A stretch of DNA of 64,000 bases from Hymenobacter sp. APR13. Its GTDB lineage: Bacteria; Bacteroidota; Bacteroidia; Cytophagales; Hymenobacteraceae. Position numbers and translations under genes: made by a program. Under the pieces are notes generated by a model. The model was not told the origin of the DNA, searched no databases, and worked only from the letters and a program-made list of their open reading frames with translations. This document shows, piece after piece, positions 50,685-58,743 of this stretch. The stretch covers positions 930,001 through 994,000 of the forward strand of contig NZ_CP006587.1 in the NCBI RefSeq assembly GCF_000737515.1. The letters run 5' to 3'. Each line of letters begins with the position of its first letter. The stretch's first letter is position 1.

Positions 50685-53600
50685 ATGTTACCAAGCTTTA
50701 CTCTGCCAAGAAATACATGGCGTCCGGCGCTGCTGGGCGGCCTGCTGCTGGCGGCGACCGGGCTGCCGAACATGGCCTCCGCCCAACGCGTGTTGTGGGC
50801 CGATGCACCCGGCGCCCAGCCGGCTGCCCGCTCTGCCACGCAGGCCCTGCGCCAGTACCGGGCCGTTACGGTGCAGCTGCCGGCCATGCGCGATGCTCTG
50901 GCTACTGCCCCCCGCGAGGCCGGCGCCGGCGCGCGCAACTCCGGCACCGTGGTGTCGCTGCCGCTGCCAGATGGCACCTCGCAGCGCTTCCGCATCGTGC
51001 AGGTGCCCGTGATGCTGCCCGAGCTGGCCGCTAAATACCCGCAGATCCGCACCTACGAAGCGCAAGGCATCGACGATCCGGCGGCCACGGCCCGCCTCGA
51101 CGTGTCGCCGGCCGGCTTCCACGCCATGATTATGAGCGGCAGCCGCACGGTGTTCATCGACCCCGCTGAAACCGGCAGCAACACCCACTTGGTGTTCGAC
51201 CGCACGGCCATGAACAAGGACAACGTGCGCTTCGAGTGCCTCACGCCGGGCGCCAGCAGCGCGGCCGGCACGGTGCTGGCGCCGCCGCTGCGCGTGGCCG
51301 TGCCCAACGGCGCCACGCTGCGCACCTACCGCCTGGCCGTGTCCTGCACCGGCGAGTACGCGGTAGCTGTGTGCGCCCCGGCCGCCCCCACCACAGCCCT
51401 GACGCTGTCGAAAATGGTAACGTCGGTGAACCGCGTGAGCGGCGTGTATGAGAAGGAAGTGGCCGCCCGCCTGGTGCTGGTGCCCAAGAACGACACTTTG
51501 GTGTTCCTCGACGGCACCACCGACCCGTTCACCAACAGCTCCTCCACGACGCTGCTGACCGAAAACCAGACCGTAGTGACGGCCCGTATCGGCCAGGCCA
51601 ACTACGATATCGGCCACATCTTCGCCACCGGCGACGGCGGCGTGGCCCAGTTGCGCAGCCTGTGCGCCGCCAGCGGCAAAGCCCGCGGCATGACCGGCCG
51701 GCCCGCGCCGTTCGGGGATGCTTTCGACATCGACTACGTGGCCCACGAAATCGGCCACCAGTTTGGCGGCAACCACACCTTCAACGGCACGGTAGGCTCC
51801 TGCGCCGGCGGCAACCGCTCGGCGGGTGCGGCCTACGAGCCCGGCTCGGGCACGACCATCATGGCCTACGCCGGCATCTGCGGCACCGACAACACCCAGC
51901 CCAACTCTGACCCCTATTTCCACTCCTACAGCTTCGATGAGCTGGTAGCGCACATGACCAACGGCGGCAATTGCGGTGTGAACACGGCTACCGGCAACAA
52001 TGCCCCAGTAGTAAACGCTGGCACCAATTACGCCATTCCGCTCAGCACGCCGTTTGAGCTGACCGGCTCGGCCACCGACGCCAACAGCGACCCACTGACG
52101 TACAGCTGGGAACAGTTCAACCTCGGCCCCGGCGGCGCGCCTAACTCGCCTACCGGCAACGCTCCAATTTTCCGCGCGTTTTCGCCCGTAACTTCGCCTA
52201 CGCGCACCTTCCCGGCCACGCTCACGCCGGCCGGCACGCCGGGTGCTTTGCTGACCAACGTGCAGGTGCGGGGCGAAATTCTGCCTTCGTATGCCCGCAA
52301 GCTCATCTTCCGCCTTGTAGCCCGCGACAACCGCGTAGGCGGGGGCGGGGTTGATTACGACTCGATGAACGTGGCAGTAATCGGCACGGCTGGCCCGTTC
52401 CTGGTGACACTGCCCAACACGTCGGCTGCCTCGTGGCAGGCCGGCGCGCCGCAGCAGGTAGCCTGGGACGTGGCCAACACCACGGCCGCGCCCATCAACG
52501 CTGCCAACGTAGACGTGCTGCTCTCCACCGACGGCGGCCGCACATTCCCGACGGTGCTGCAGGCCAACACCCCGAACGATGGCTACACCGTGGTAACGGT
52601 GCCAACTTCGGTGGCCGCCACCACCACGGCCCGCATCAAGGTGAAAGCCGCCGGCAACGTGTTCTTCGACCTGTCCAACCAGGATTTCACCATCACCAAC
52701 TCGGGCCAGCCCACGTTCTTCCTGGCGCCTACGGCCGCTCAGATTCCGGCCATCTGCCCCGGCGCTGGCTTCTCGTTCCCGCTGGCTATCGGCCAGATTC
52801 AATCGTTCAGCGGCGCGGTAGCCCTGTCGGCGGCCAACCTGCCCGCCGGTGTCACGGTTTCCTACGACAACAACGCCCCAGCCGCTGGTACCACCGTGCA
52901 GGCTACTGTGAACGTGGCAGCCGGCACCGCTGGTGGCAACTACACCATCTCGCTGACGGGCGTGAGCGGCAGCATCACCCAGACGCAGCAGTTCACCTTC
53001 ACGGTGCTGCCAAGCGCTACAGCCACTGCCGTGCCGGTTAGCCCGGTTAGCGCTCAGCGCGTAGGCCCCCGCCCCCGCCTGACCTGGAACGCTGTACCTA
53101 ATGCCACCACCTACGAGGTGCAGGTAGCTACCGACGCCACCTTCAGCAACGTGCTGCTCACGCAGGCCAACATTGCCGCCACCAACTTCACGGTAGCCAC
53201 GCTGCCCCTGACGCCGGGCACCACGTATTTCTGGCGAGTGCGGGGTGTGAGCCCCTGCAGCACGGCGCCGTATTCGGCCGCAGCTTCGTTCCAGGTGGGC
53301 TCCGTAACCTGCGCGCCGATTGCGGCCACGCAGGTACCGGTCAGCATTCCGTTCGGCACGACGCCTACGGTAACGTCCACCATCAACGTACAGAACGCGG
53401 AGCGGGTCGGTGACATTCGTATCCGCAACCTAGCCATCACGCATCCTAACGTGGGCGAGCTGACCATTTCGCTAACGAACCCTGCGGGCCGGACTGTAGT
53501 GCTGCTCGCCAACGTGTGCCCCGGCACCGCCGACCTCAACCTGAACCTGGATGACGCGGCCACTTCCGCAGTTAGCTGCCCGCTGGCCAACGGCGCCACC

Positions 53601-54305
53601 GTGCGCCCAGCCAACTCGTTTGCCCCGCTGCTCAACGACCCGGCCAACGGCAACTGGACGCTGACCATCTCGGACAACAACGCCAGCAACGGCGGCCAGC
53701 TAACCGGCTGGAGCCTGGAGCTGTGCACGCTGGCCGAAGTTCCGGCTGCGCCATCTACGCTGCTCACGCTGCTCAATGGTGTGACCAACAACCGCGCAAA
53801 CGTGAACCTGGTGTGGGCTGACAACTCCAACAACGAAGCTAGCTTCCAGATTGAGCGCACCGGTGCGAACAACAACACGTTCGCGCTGCTGGCTACTGTG
53901 GCGGCCAATACGACGTTCTACGCCGACCAGATTGCCGGCGCCAACGGTACCTACTGCTACCGCATTCGGGCCATCAACGCTACTGGCAACTCGGTGTACA
54001 CCAACGAAAGCTGCGTGAATATCACCACGCTTTCCAGCCAGAACGCGGCCCTGCTGCGCGGCGTGGAAGTATTCCCGAACCCAAGCACCGGCCAGTTCCA
54101 AGTGAGCGTCGATAACGCCCAGCGTGGCCTCGTTACGCTGCGCGTGACGGATGCCGTGGGCCGCACCGTGAGCAGCATTGCCCTCAACAAGGGCGGCGCT
54201 CCGCTCAAGCACTCCCTCGACCTGAGCAAGCTCAGCACCGGCGTCTACCAGCTCCACCTCGACATGCCAGAAGGCACCGCCGTGGTGCGCCTGTTGAAGC
54301 AATAG
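50685..54305 (+). CDS. Secreted reprolysin-like metallopeptidase with T9SS sorting domain
   Basis: 1206 residues. A signal peptide (LLGGLLLAATGLPNMASAQ) and propeptide precede a zinc metalloprotease domain (~195-435) with HEIGHQFGGNH at residue 354 (zinc ligands and Glu base) and a downstream Met-turn-like IMAYAGICG. Fibronectin-type III-like modules follow (~788-873 and ~1023-1115), between which ~893-1017 is a P-domain (TINVQNAERVGDIRIRNL, NWTLTISDNN), and the last ~80 residues are a T9SS type A domain (VEVFPNPSTGQFQ). The protein should be exported through T9SS to the surface or medium and degrade proteins. Monocistronic: terminators on both sides. Confidence 0.92.
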   Translation: MLPSFTLPRNTWRPALLGGLLLAATGLPNMASAQRVLWADAPGAQPAARSATQALRQYRAVTVQLPAMRDALATAPREAGAGARNSGTVVSLPLPDGTSQRFRIVQVPVMLPELAAKYPQIRTYEAQGIDDPAATARLDVSPAGFHAMIMSGSRTVFIDPAETGSNTHLVFDRTAMNKDNVRFECLTPGASSAAGTVLAPPLRVAVPNGATLRTYRLAVSCTGEYAVAVCAPAAPTTALTLSKMVTSVNRVSGVYEKEVAARLVLVPKNDTLVFLDGTTDPFTNSSSTTLLTENQTVVTARIGQANYDIGHIFATGDGGVAQLRSLCAASGKARGMTGRPAPFGDAFDIDYVAHEIGHQFGGNHTFNGTVGSCAGGNRSAGAAYEPGSGTTIMAYAGICGTDNTQPNSDPYFHSYSFDELVAHMTNGGNCGVNTATGNNAPVVNAGTNYAIPLSTPFELTGSATDANSDPLTYSWEQFNLGPGGAPNSPTGNAPIFRAFSPVTSPTRTFPATLTPAGTPGALLTNVQVRGEILPSYARKLIFRLVARDNRVGGGGVDYDSMNVAVIGTAGPFLVTLPNTSAASWQAGAPQQVAWDVANTTAAPINAANVDVLLSTDGGRTFPTVLQANTPNDGYTVVTVPTSVAATTTARIKVKAAGNVFFDLSNQDFTITNSGQPTFFLAPTAAQIPAICPGAGFSFPLAIGQIQSFSGAVALSAANLPAGVTVSYDNNAPAAGTTVQATVNVAAGTAGGNYTISLTGVSGSITQTQQFTFTVLPSATATAVPVSPVSAQRVGPRPRLTWNAVPNATTYEVQVATDATFSNVLLTQANIAATNFTVATLPLTPGTTYFWRVRGVSPCSTAPYSAAASFQVGSVTCAPIAATQVPVSIPFGTTPTVTSTINVQNAERVGDIRIRNLAITHPNVGELTISLTNPAGRTVVLLANVCPGTADLNLNLDDAATSAVSCPLANGATVRPANSFAPLLNDPANGNWTLTISDNNASNGGQLTGWSLELCTLAEVPAAPSTLLTLLNGVTNNRANVNLVWADNSNNEASFQIERTGANNNTFALLATVAANTTFYADQIAGANGTYCYRIRAINATGNSVYTNESCVNITTLSSQNAALLRGVEVFPNPSTGQFQVSVDNAQRGLVTLRVTDAVGRTVSSIALNKGGAPLKHSLDLSKLSTGVYQLHLDMPEGTAVVRLLKQ

Positions 54306-54320
54306 TCGGCACCGAGTATC

Positions 54321-54371
54321 AACACATAAAAAAGGCGGCTCCCGACTCGGGAGCCGGCCTTTTTATGTGTT
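54321..54371 (+). terminator. Terminator of the metallopeptidase gene
   Basis: AACACATAAAAAAGGC..GGCTCCCGA-TCGGGAGCC..GCCTTTTTATGTGTT hairpin, 16 bp past the stop; almost perfectly symmetric, so bidirectional. Confidence 0.85.
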
Positions 54372-54409
54372 GGCACGGGTAATTATAGGATACCTGAAAA
54401 CCTTGCGCA

Positions 54410-54503
54410 CGTCATGATTAGCTTGTCGAAGCATCTCTACCGCTTCGTTGTGTTGGCATTGATTAGCCAGAGGTAGAGATGCTTCGGCAAGCTCAGCATG
54501 ACG
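54410..54503. repeat. Imperfect long inverted repeat (32-bp arms)
   Basis: Arms 54410-54441 and 54472-54503 pair with 3 mismatches over 32 bases and are separated by 30 bp (GTCATG...GAAGCATCTCTACC family). Between convergent genes. Confidence 0.7.
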
Positions 54504-54528
54504 GCCTGAATGCTTTATATACGCCCTA

Positions 54529-56616
54529 CTAGAACCGGTAGCGCGCCTGGGCTTTGAACTCGGTGCGGCGGGGGCCCTGGATTTCTTCGAGGCCGGAGCC
54601 GACGGTGGTTTGGTGGCGGTAGTGGGTTTCGGCCAGGCGCAGCCAGAGCGTGAGCTGGCGGGTGCAGCTGATTTCAGCAATGCCGTAGACGCGGGTGCCC
54701 TGCCCCGAGAGGGCCGGCACCGAAAACGCGTAGAGCACGTCCTGCTCGAACACGTACTGGCGCGTGTCGTAGCTGTCGGTATCGAAGAGGGCGTAGCGGG
54801 CAGTGAGGCGCAGGCGGCGGCCGATGCTTACCGAGGCATCCTGGGCCAGCACGTAGCCGCGCTGCCAGGGGCTGGCGTCGGTGGCGCGGTAGCGGCTGCC
54901 CTGCACGCGGGTGCGCAGACCCAGCGTGGGCGTGGGGTTGGCGTCGTAGTAGAGCAGCACGCTGTGGCGGGTGGTGGGCTCGGGCTGCGGGATGGGCTGG
55001 TCGGAGGACGGGTTGTAGGCTTTCTGGCGGGTGCGCAGCTGGGCGTATAGCAGGCTGGTTTTGGTGGGCGCGTACGTCACGCGCGTCAGCCAGTCGTGGC
55101 CGCGCGAGGGCGCACCCACGTCGTATTTCAGCCACGGAAACCAGAACTGGTCGTAATACGCCGATACTTCCCAGCGGGCCACCGGCCGTACTTTCAGCCC
55201 CAGATACAGGCCGCTTTCGTTGATGTTGCGGGTGTTTTCGCTAAGCGCGTTGCCGTAGAGCGTGTGGAAGTCGCGGGTGTAGTGCCGCACCAGCGCCGAC
55301 ACATCCACGGTGGGCGCGAGGCTGGCCAGCAGCCCGTTCACGGTGCCCCAGCCGCCGCTGCTGCTGCGGGCCGTTTCGCCAAACACCAGCACGTTGCCGC
55401 GCACGTAGGTGTAGTGCGCGCCCAGCGCCAGGTTGTGCGTACCGCGAAACTCGTACTGGTTGTACAGCTCGGGGCGGCGCTGAATGGCTTTGTCGAAGTG
55501 GGTGTCGACGGCGGTGAGGCCGGCGGCGAGGTGGCCGCTGCGGCTGGTGTAGCTGAGGTTGCCGCCGGCCACGGTTTCGCGCAGTGTCTGGCGGTTGGCC
55601 CGCTCCGAGGGTGTGCGGTGGAAGCCCGTCAGCAGAAAGCCCGACGAAAACTCGTCGAACTCTGCCAACGAATCGGCCGCCAGCTGCACGTTGGCATCCA
55701 CCCGCTTCCTCGACACGAAAGCCGTGGCCCGCACCGTGGGCGCCACTTCCACGGTAGTGGCCGCACCCCTAAAAAACGTGCTTTCCAGAATGGAAGAGTA
55801 CGGCCGCACCCCGATGGAGCTGCGCCGCAGGGTGGTGATGGTTTCGGCGCCCTTGCCCACCTGCAGCCCCGACGACAGCAGCAGCCCCTGCCCAAACTGC
55901 AGCTGGTAGTCGCCGACGGCCAGGGTTTTCAGCTTGCTCCGCTCCTGCACCACAAAGTGCGCCGACAGAAAATCGGCGCCGTACTGGCGGCCCTTGGGGT
56001 TCCAGGTGAGCTGCTCGCCGGCGTCCTTTTCGGCTGTGACGCCCAGGCTGAAATCCTTGGCGTGGCTGACGCGGTAGCGCAGCAGCAGCTTGTCGGGCGA
56101 CCCGAGGTAGCGGGTGGGGCCGCGGCCGAGGCTGTCGAGGGGGGCGGCAGTGTAGCCGGTGCGGGTTTGCAGCACCCGCTCGTAGCGCAGAAACAGGGCG
56201 TTGTTGTCTTCCTTGAACACGCGCTGCCACAGCGGGCCGCGCAGGCCGTTGGTGCCGCCGGCGGTCTGCACCGTCACGAAGGGCGCGGCCCGGTAGATGG
56301 TGCGCAAATCGAAGCCCGGCACGGCCTGCAGCTCGTAGAGGCTCAGCAGCGGCCCGCGCTGCTGGCGGTACGTGAGCAGCTGGCTGATTTGGTTTTCGGA
56401 GAGCAGCAGCAGGCCGCGCAGGTCCTCGCGGGTGGCGGTGTTGAGGCTGAGCGGCGTCTGGTAGTACTGCAGCAGCGTTTCGTAGAGGTCCTCGGAGGGC
56501 ACCTGGTCGCTCTGGATTTCGGCAAACAGCTCCTGCGTCAGCCGGTCGAGGTCGGGCGTGGGGCGCACGTATTCCTGGGCCTGCGCCGTACCGGCTGCCG
56601 CCAGCAGAACGGCCAT
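54529..56616 (-). CDS. Helix-hairpin-helix outer-membrane protein
   Basis: Predicted 695 residues from the internal ATG giving MAVLLAAAGTAQAQEYV (signal peptide). An upstream ATG at 56787 (57 codons longer) overlaps the stop of the next gene as ATGA, but that extension contains a palindromic repeat and no signal sequence. The N-terminal ~125 residues have ComEA-type helix-hairpin-helix motifs (SLNTATREDLRGLLLLS, LYELQAVPGFDLRTI), and the rest is strand-rich with alternating aromatic residues, as in outer-membrane barrels, ending QARYRF. HhH domains usually bind DNA; here, in an exported barrel protein, the role is unclear. The family is seen in other Bacteroidota (from memory) as an uncharacterised protein. 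Paired with the PorV-like gene. Confidence 0.72.
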   Translation of the reverse strand: MAVLLAAAGTAQAQEYVRPTPDLDRLTQELFAEIQSDQVPSEDLYETLLQYYQTPLSLNTATREDLRGLLLLSENQISQLLTYRQQRGPLLSLYELQAVPGFDLRTIYRAAPFVTVQTAGGTNGLRGPLWQRVFKEDNNALFLRYERVLQTRTGYTAAPLDSLGRGPTRYLGSPDKLLLRYRVSHAKDFSLGVTAEKDAGEQLTWNPKGRQYGADFLSAHFVVQERSKLKTLAVGDYQLQFGQGLLLSSGLQVGKGAETITTLRRSSIGVRPYSSILESTFFRGAATTVEVAPTVRATAFVSRKRVDANVQLAADSLAEFDEFSSGFLLTGFHRTPSERANRQTLRETVAGGNLSYTSRSGHLAAGLTAVDTHFDKAIQRRPELYNQYEFRGTHNLALGAHYTYVRGNVLVFGETARSSSGGWGTVNGLLASLAPTVDVSALVRHYTRDFHTLYGNALSENTRNINESGLYLGLKVRPVARWEVSAYYDQFWFPWLKYDVGAPSRGHDWLTRVTYAPTKTSLLYAQLRTRQKAYNPSSDQPIPQPEPTTRHSVLLYYDANPTPTLGLRTRVQGSRYRATDASPWQRGYVLAQDASVSIGRRLRLTARYALFDTDSYDTRQYVFEQDVLYAFSVPALSGQGTRVYGIAEISCTRQLTLWLRLAETHYRHQTTVGSGLEEIQGPRRTEFKAQARYRF

Positions 56617-56646
56617 CAGGATAGCCTTGCAGCGCCGTTTTTGCGG

Positions 56647-56732
56647 GTAGCGCGAAGCGTTTGCTTCGGGCCTAGCTGAACCGTAGGCTGCTGAATCGTT
56701 TAGCGGTACGCGAAGCAAAGGCTTCGCGCTAC
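56647..56732. repeat. Palindromic element at the 5' end of the HhH gene
   Basis: Arms 56647-56668 and 56711-56732 are reverse complements with 21/22 matches (GTAGCGCGAAGC core). The element lies inside the upstream extension of the HhH frame. The GCGAAG core is shared with the element at 16951-17089. Confidence 0.75.
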
Positions 56733-56783
56733 ACTCGCCCGACAGTTCTCCCGACTGCGATACGAAAGTGCTCCAACCGGACC

Positions 56784-57653
56784 TCATGGCTGCTTGGCGT
56801 TGAAGCTCAGCCCAATGCTCAGGTGCTGGCTGAGGCCCAGGGCCGCGTGCCAGGCGGCGGCGTAGTCAATCTGCAGCGCGCCGGCCCGAAAGCCCAGGCC
56901 ACCGGTGGTTTCCTCGGTGAGCGTACGCAGGCCGGCCCGCAGCGCTAAGGCGTCAATCACGCGGTATTCCACGCCAGCCTTGAAGTCGGCCGACTGCTCC
57001 ACTTCCTTTTCGGTTTCGATGTTGAGCATCACCTTGGCCGTGGGCCGGTACGAGAGGCCGGCCTTGAGCACCGTGGGCACCCGCTCCTGCTGGTATTCGG
57101 CCAGCTTGGCCTGGTTGAGGTTGTAGAGGTAGGCACCGAACACCAGCCGCTTGGGCACCAGCTCGGCCTGCCCGCCCAACGATACGGCCACCGCCCGCCG
57201 GCTACCCAGCCCCTCAATACTCAGCTGCAGCAGATCCACCCGCGCCCCGATGCTGACAAGGCCGCCGCGGTAGCCGTAGCCGGCCCCGATGCGCTGCTCG
57301 TTGTAGAGCTTGCCGCCGAAGCGCTGCACCTCCAGGCCCACCACGCCCCGGCGGGCCAGCCCGTTTTCCACCTTGCCCAGCGGCGCGGCCACCGCCAGCG
57401 CCACGGTGTTGAGGGCGCTGAGCAAATAACGGTTTTCGGCGTACACGGCTGCCGTGGGGGCGCTGAGCTGGCCGAGGCCGGCGGCGTTGTTGCCTACCGC
57501 CCACACGTCGTTCAGCGTGACGGAGGCGTGACCAAGGGCGGCGGCGCGGGCCCCGCGCACGCCGGGGCCGCTGCCCTGCGCGTGGGTGATGAATCCGGTT
57601 AGCAATAAGACACTCAGAATCGGGTAGCGTTTTGCCATAAAGTGCTTTTGCAT
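56784..57653 (-). CDS. PorV/PorQ-like outer-membrane protein
   Basis: 289 residues, signal peptide (ILSVLLLTGFITHAQG). The N-terminus GARAAALGHASVTLNDVWAVGNNAAGLGQL matches the PorV/PorQ superfamily pattern (an early G-A-R-A-A-A-x-G run and N-N-A-A-G-L); the rest is a beta barrel (IGAGYGYRGGLVSIGARVDLL, LSIGLSFNAKQP). PorV acts in T9SS shuttle/attachment complexes; this paralog may chaperone or anchor a T9SS protein, possibly its partner HhH barrel. Its stop codon overlaps an upstream ATG of the HhH gene (ATGA), so the two are translationally coupled or were. Confidence 0.75.
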   Translation of the reverse strand: MQKHFMAKRYPILSVLLLTGFITHAQGSGPGVRGARAAALGHASVTLNDVWAVGNNAAGLGQLSAPTAAVYAENRYLLSALNTVALAVAAPLGKVENGLARRGVVGLEVQRFGGKLYNEQRIGAGYGYRGGLVSIGARVDLLQLSIEGLGSRRAVAVSLGGQAELVPKRLVFGAYLYNLNQAKLAEYQQERVPTVLKAGLSYRPTAKVMLNIETEKEVEQSADFKAGVEYRVIDALALRAGLRTLTEETTGGLGFRAGALQIDYAAAWHAALGLSQHLSIGLSFNAKQP

Positions 57654-57955
57654 CTTTTACAAGTGATGAAAATTACCGGAAAGCCAGCAACTCCACAACT
57701 ATTCATAGCGCACAGCCAATATTTATTTCCAGTGAGAAATCCAGCCCCGCCAGACGCATAAACGCCCCGGCGCCAACACGGCACCGGGGCGTTTTGCCAG
57801 CCCTTAAACGGGGCCTATATGCTCTTTTGCAGGCAACTCAGCCTGTAGCAGCATTGCATTTTCATAATTTATTACTACCTCTGCTTCAGTTAGGTACCTA
57901 TTGAGTTTTTAGTTTTTCTATTCCCTACGCTAACCGCCCTGCCTGGGTCGCTGCC
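57654..57955. other. Intergenic stretch of ~300 bp between divergent genes
   Basis: Holds the terminator-like hairpin at 57760-57795 (part of a 47-bp direct repeat) and AT-rich flanks where both divergent promoters should lie. I see no coding frame, and no strong TAnnTTTG box. Confidence 0.5.
57749..57795. repeat. 47-bp direct repeat with hairpin, copy 1
   Basis: 45 of 47 bases match 58605-58651. The core CGCCCCGGCGCC/GGCACCGGGGCG forms a terminator-like hairpin (57760-57795). A terminator is unexpected here, between two divergently transcribed genes. Confidence 0.8.
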
Positions 57956-58564
57956 ATGAACGCCCGCCCCCTCCTACTCGCCATTGGCCTGCTGGCACTG
58001 AGCACCAGCTGCGACAAAGAGCCGGATACCACCACCATCGAAGGGCAGGTGGTGGACCGGATAAACGGCCAGCCCGTGCCTAACGCCACGGTGCAACTGC
58101 ACGTGACGCCCAACACCGGAGCAGGCGCTTATCGCGCTGTGGGCGCCCCGCACGCTTGCGACGCGCAGGGCCGGTTCTCGTTTGCCGCTGAGGCGCCCGG
58201 CGGCCATGTTATCCTGATGGCCCACTCCGCACAGGGCCACTACACGGCCTACGGCGAAGCCCCCGCCGTGCGCCAGGGCCGCAAAAACCAGGGCCTGCGT
58301 GTGCCCATCTACTCCCCCGCCTGGCTGCGCTTCGTGCTGGTAGACGAGCCGCCTCGCAGCCGCGTGTGGATTAGTATTGATGGCTCCAACACGCTAGTGG
58401 CCGAACTGCCCTATCCGCGCGACACTACTTTCGTACGGCCCATAGATGGAGGTCAGAACTATAGAGTTCGTTGGTATATCAACGTAGATGGAGTGCGGAC
58501 TCTCACCAGCCAGAACGTGAACGTGCCCGCCCTGGACACCGTGACCGTACGCATTCCTTTTTAG
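57956..58564 (+). CDS. Lipoprotein with carboxypeptidase-regulatory-like domain
   Basis: 202 residues, MNARPLLLAIGLLALSTSC signal with the lipobox at Cys19. Residues ~25-105 are a carboxypeptidase-regulatory-like sandwich (IEGQVVDRINGQPVPNATVQL, CDAQGRFSFAAEAPGGHVIL); the C-terminal ~100 residues are unassigned (ISIDGSNTLVAEL, YRVRWYINVDGVRTL). Probably an outer-membrane-attached accessory; function unknown. It is flanked on both sides by copies of a 47-bp hairpin repeat. Confidence 0.75.
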   Translation: MNARPLLLAIGLLALSTSCDKEPDTTTIEGQVVDRINGQPVPNATVQLHVTPNTGAGAYRAVGAPHACDAQGRFSFAAEAPGGHVILMAHSAQGHYTAYGEAPAVRQGRKNQGLRVPIYSPAWLRFVLVDEPPRSRVWISIDGSNTLVAELPYPRDTTFVRPIDGGQNYRVRWYINVDGVRTLTSQNVNVPALDTVTVRIPF

Positions 58565-58604
58565 CTGTGTAGTCTAACCTACTGGCCCACAATATCGGCT
58601 GCGC

Positions 58605-58651
58605 GCCAGACGCAAAAACACCCCGGCGCCAACACGGCACCGGGGCGTTTT
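58605..58651. terminator. 47-bp direct repeat with hairpin, copy 2 (terminator of the lipoprotein gene)
   Basis: Matches 57749-57795 at 45 of 47 bases. The hairpin core with a T-run at 58648 lies 41 bp past the stop codon, a normal terminator place. Confidence 0.75.
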
Positions 58652-58655
58652 TGGG

Positions 58656-58736
58656 TGTCATTCTGAGTAACGCGAAAAATCCGGGAAAACCCCGGTGGCG
58701 GGCTTGCGCAGATTCCGTGCTTCACTCGGAATGACA
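58656..58736. repeat. Degenerate inverted repeat
   Basis: TGTCATTCTGAGT (from 58656) and ACTCGGAATGACA (58724-58736) are near-complementary ends of a ~80-bp element like those at 29112-29203; the inner part is degenerate. Confidence 0.45.
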
Positions 58737-58743
58737 GGCGGGA

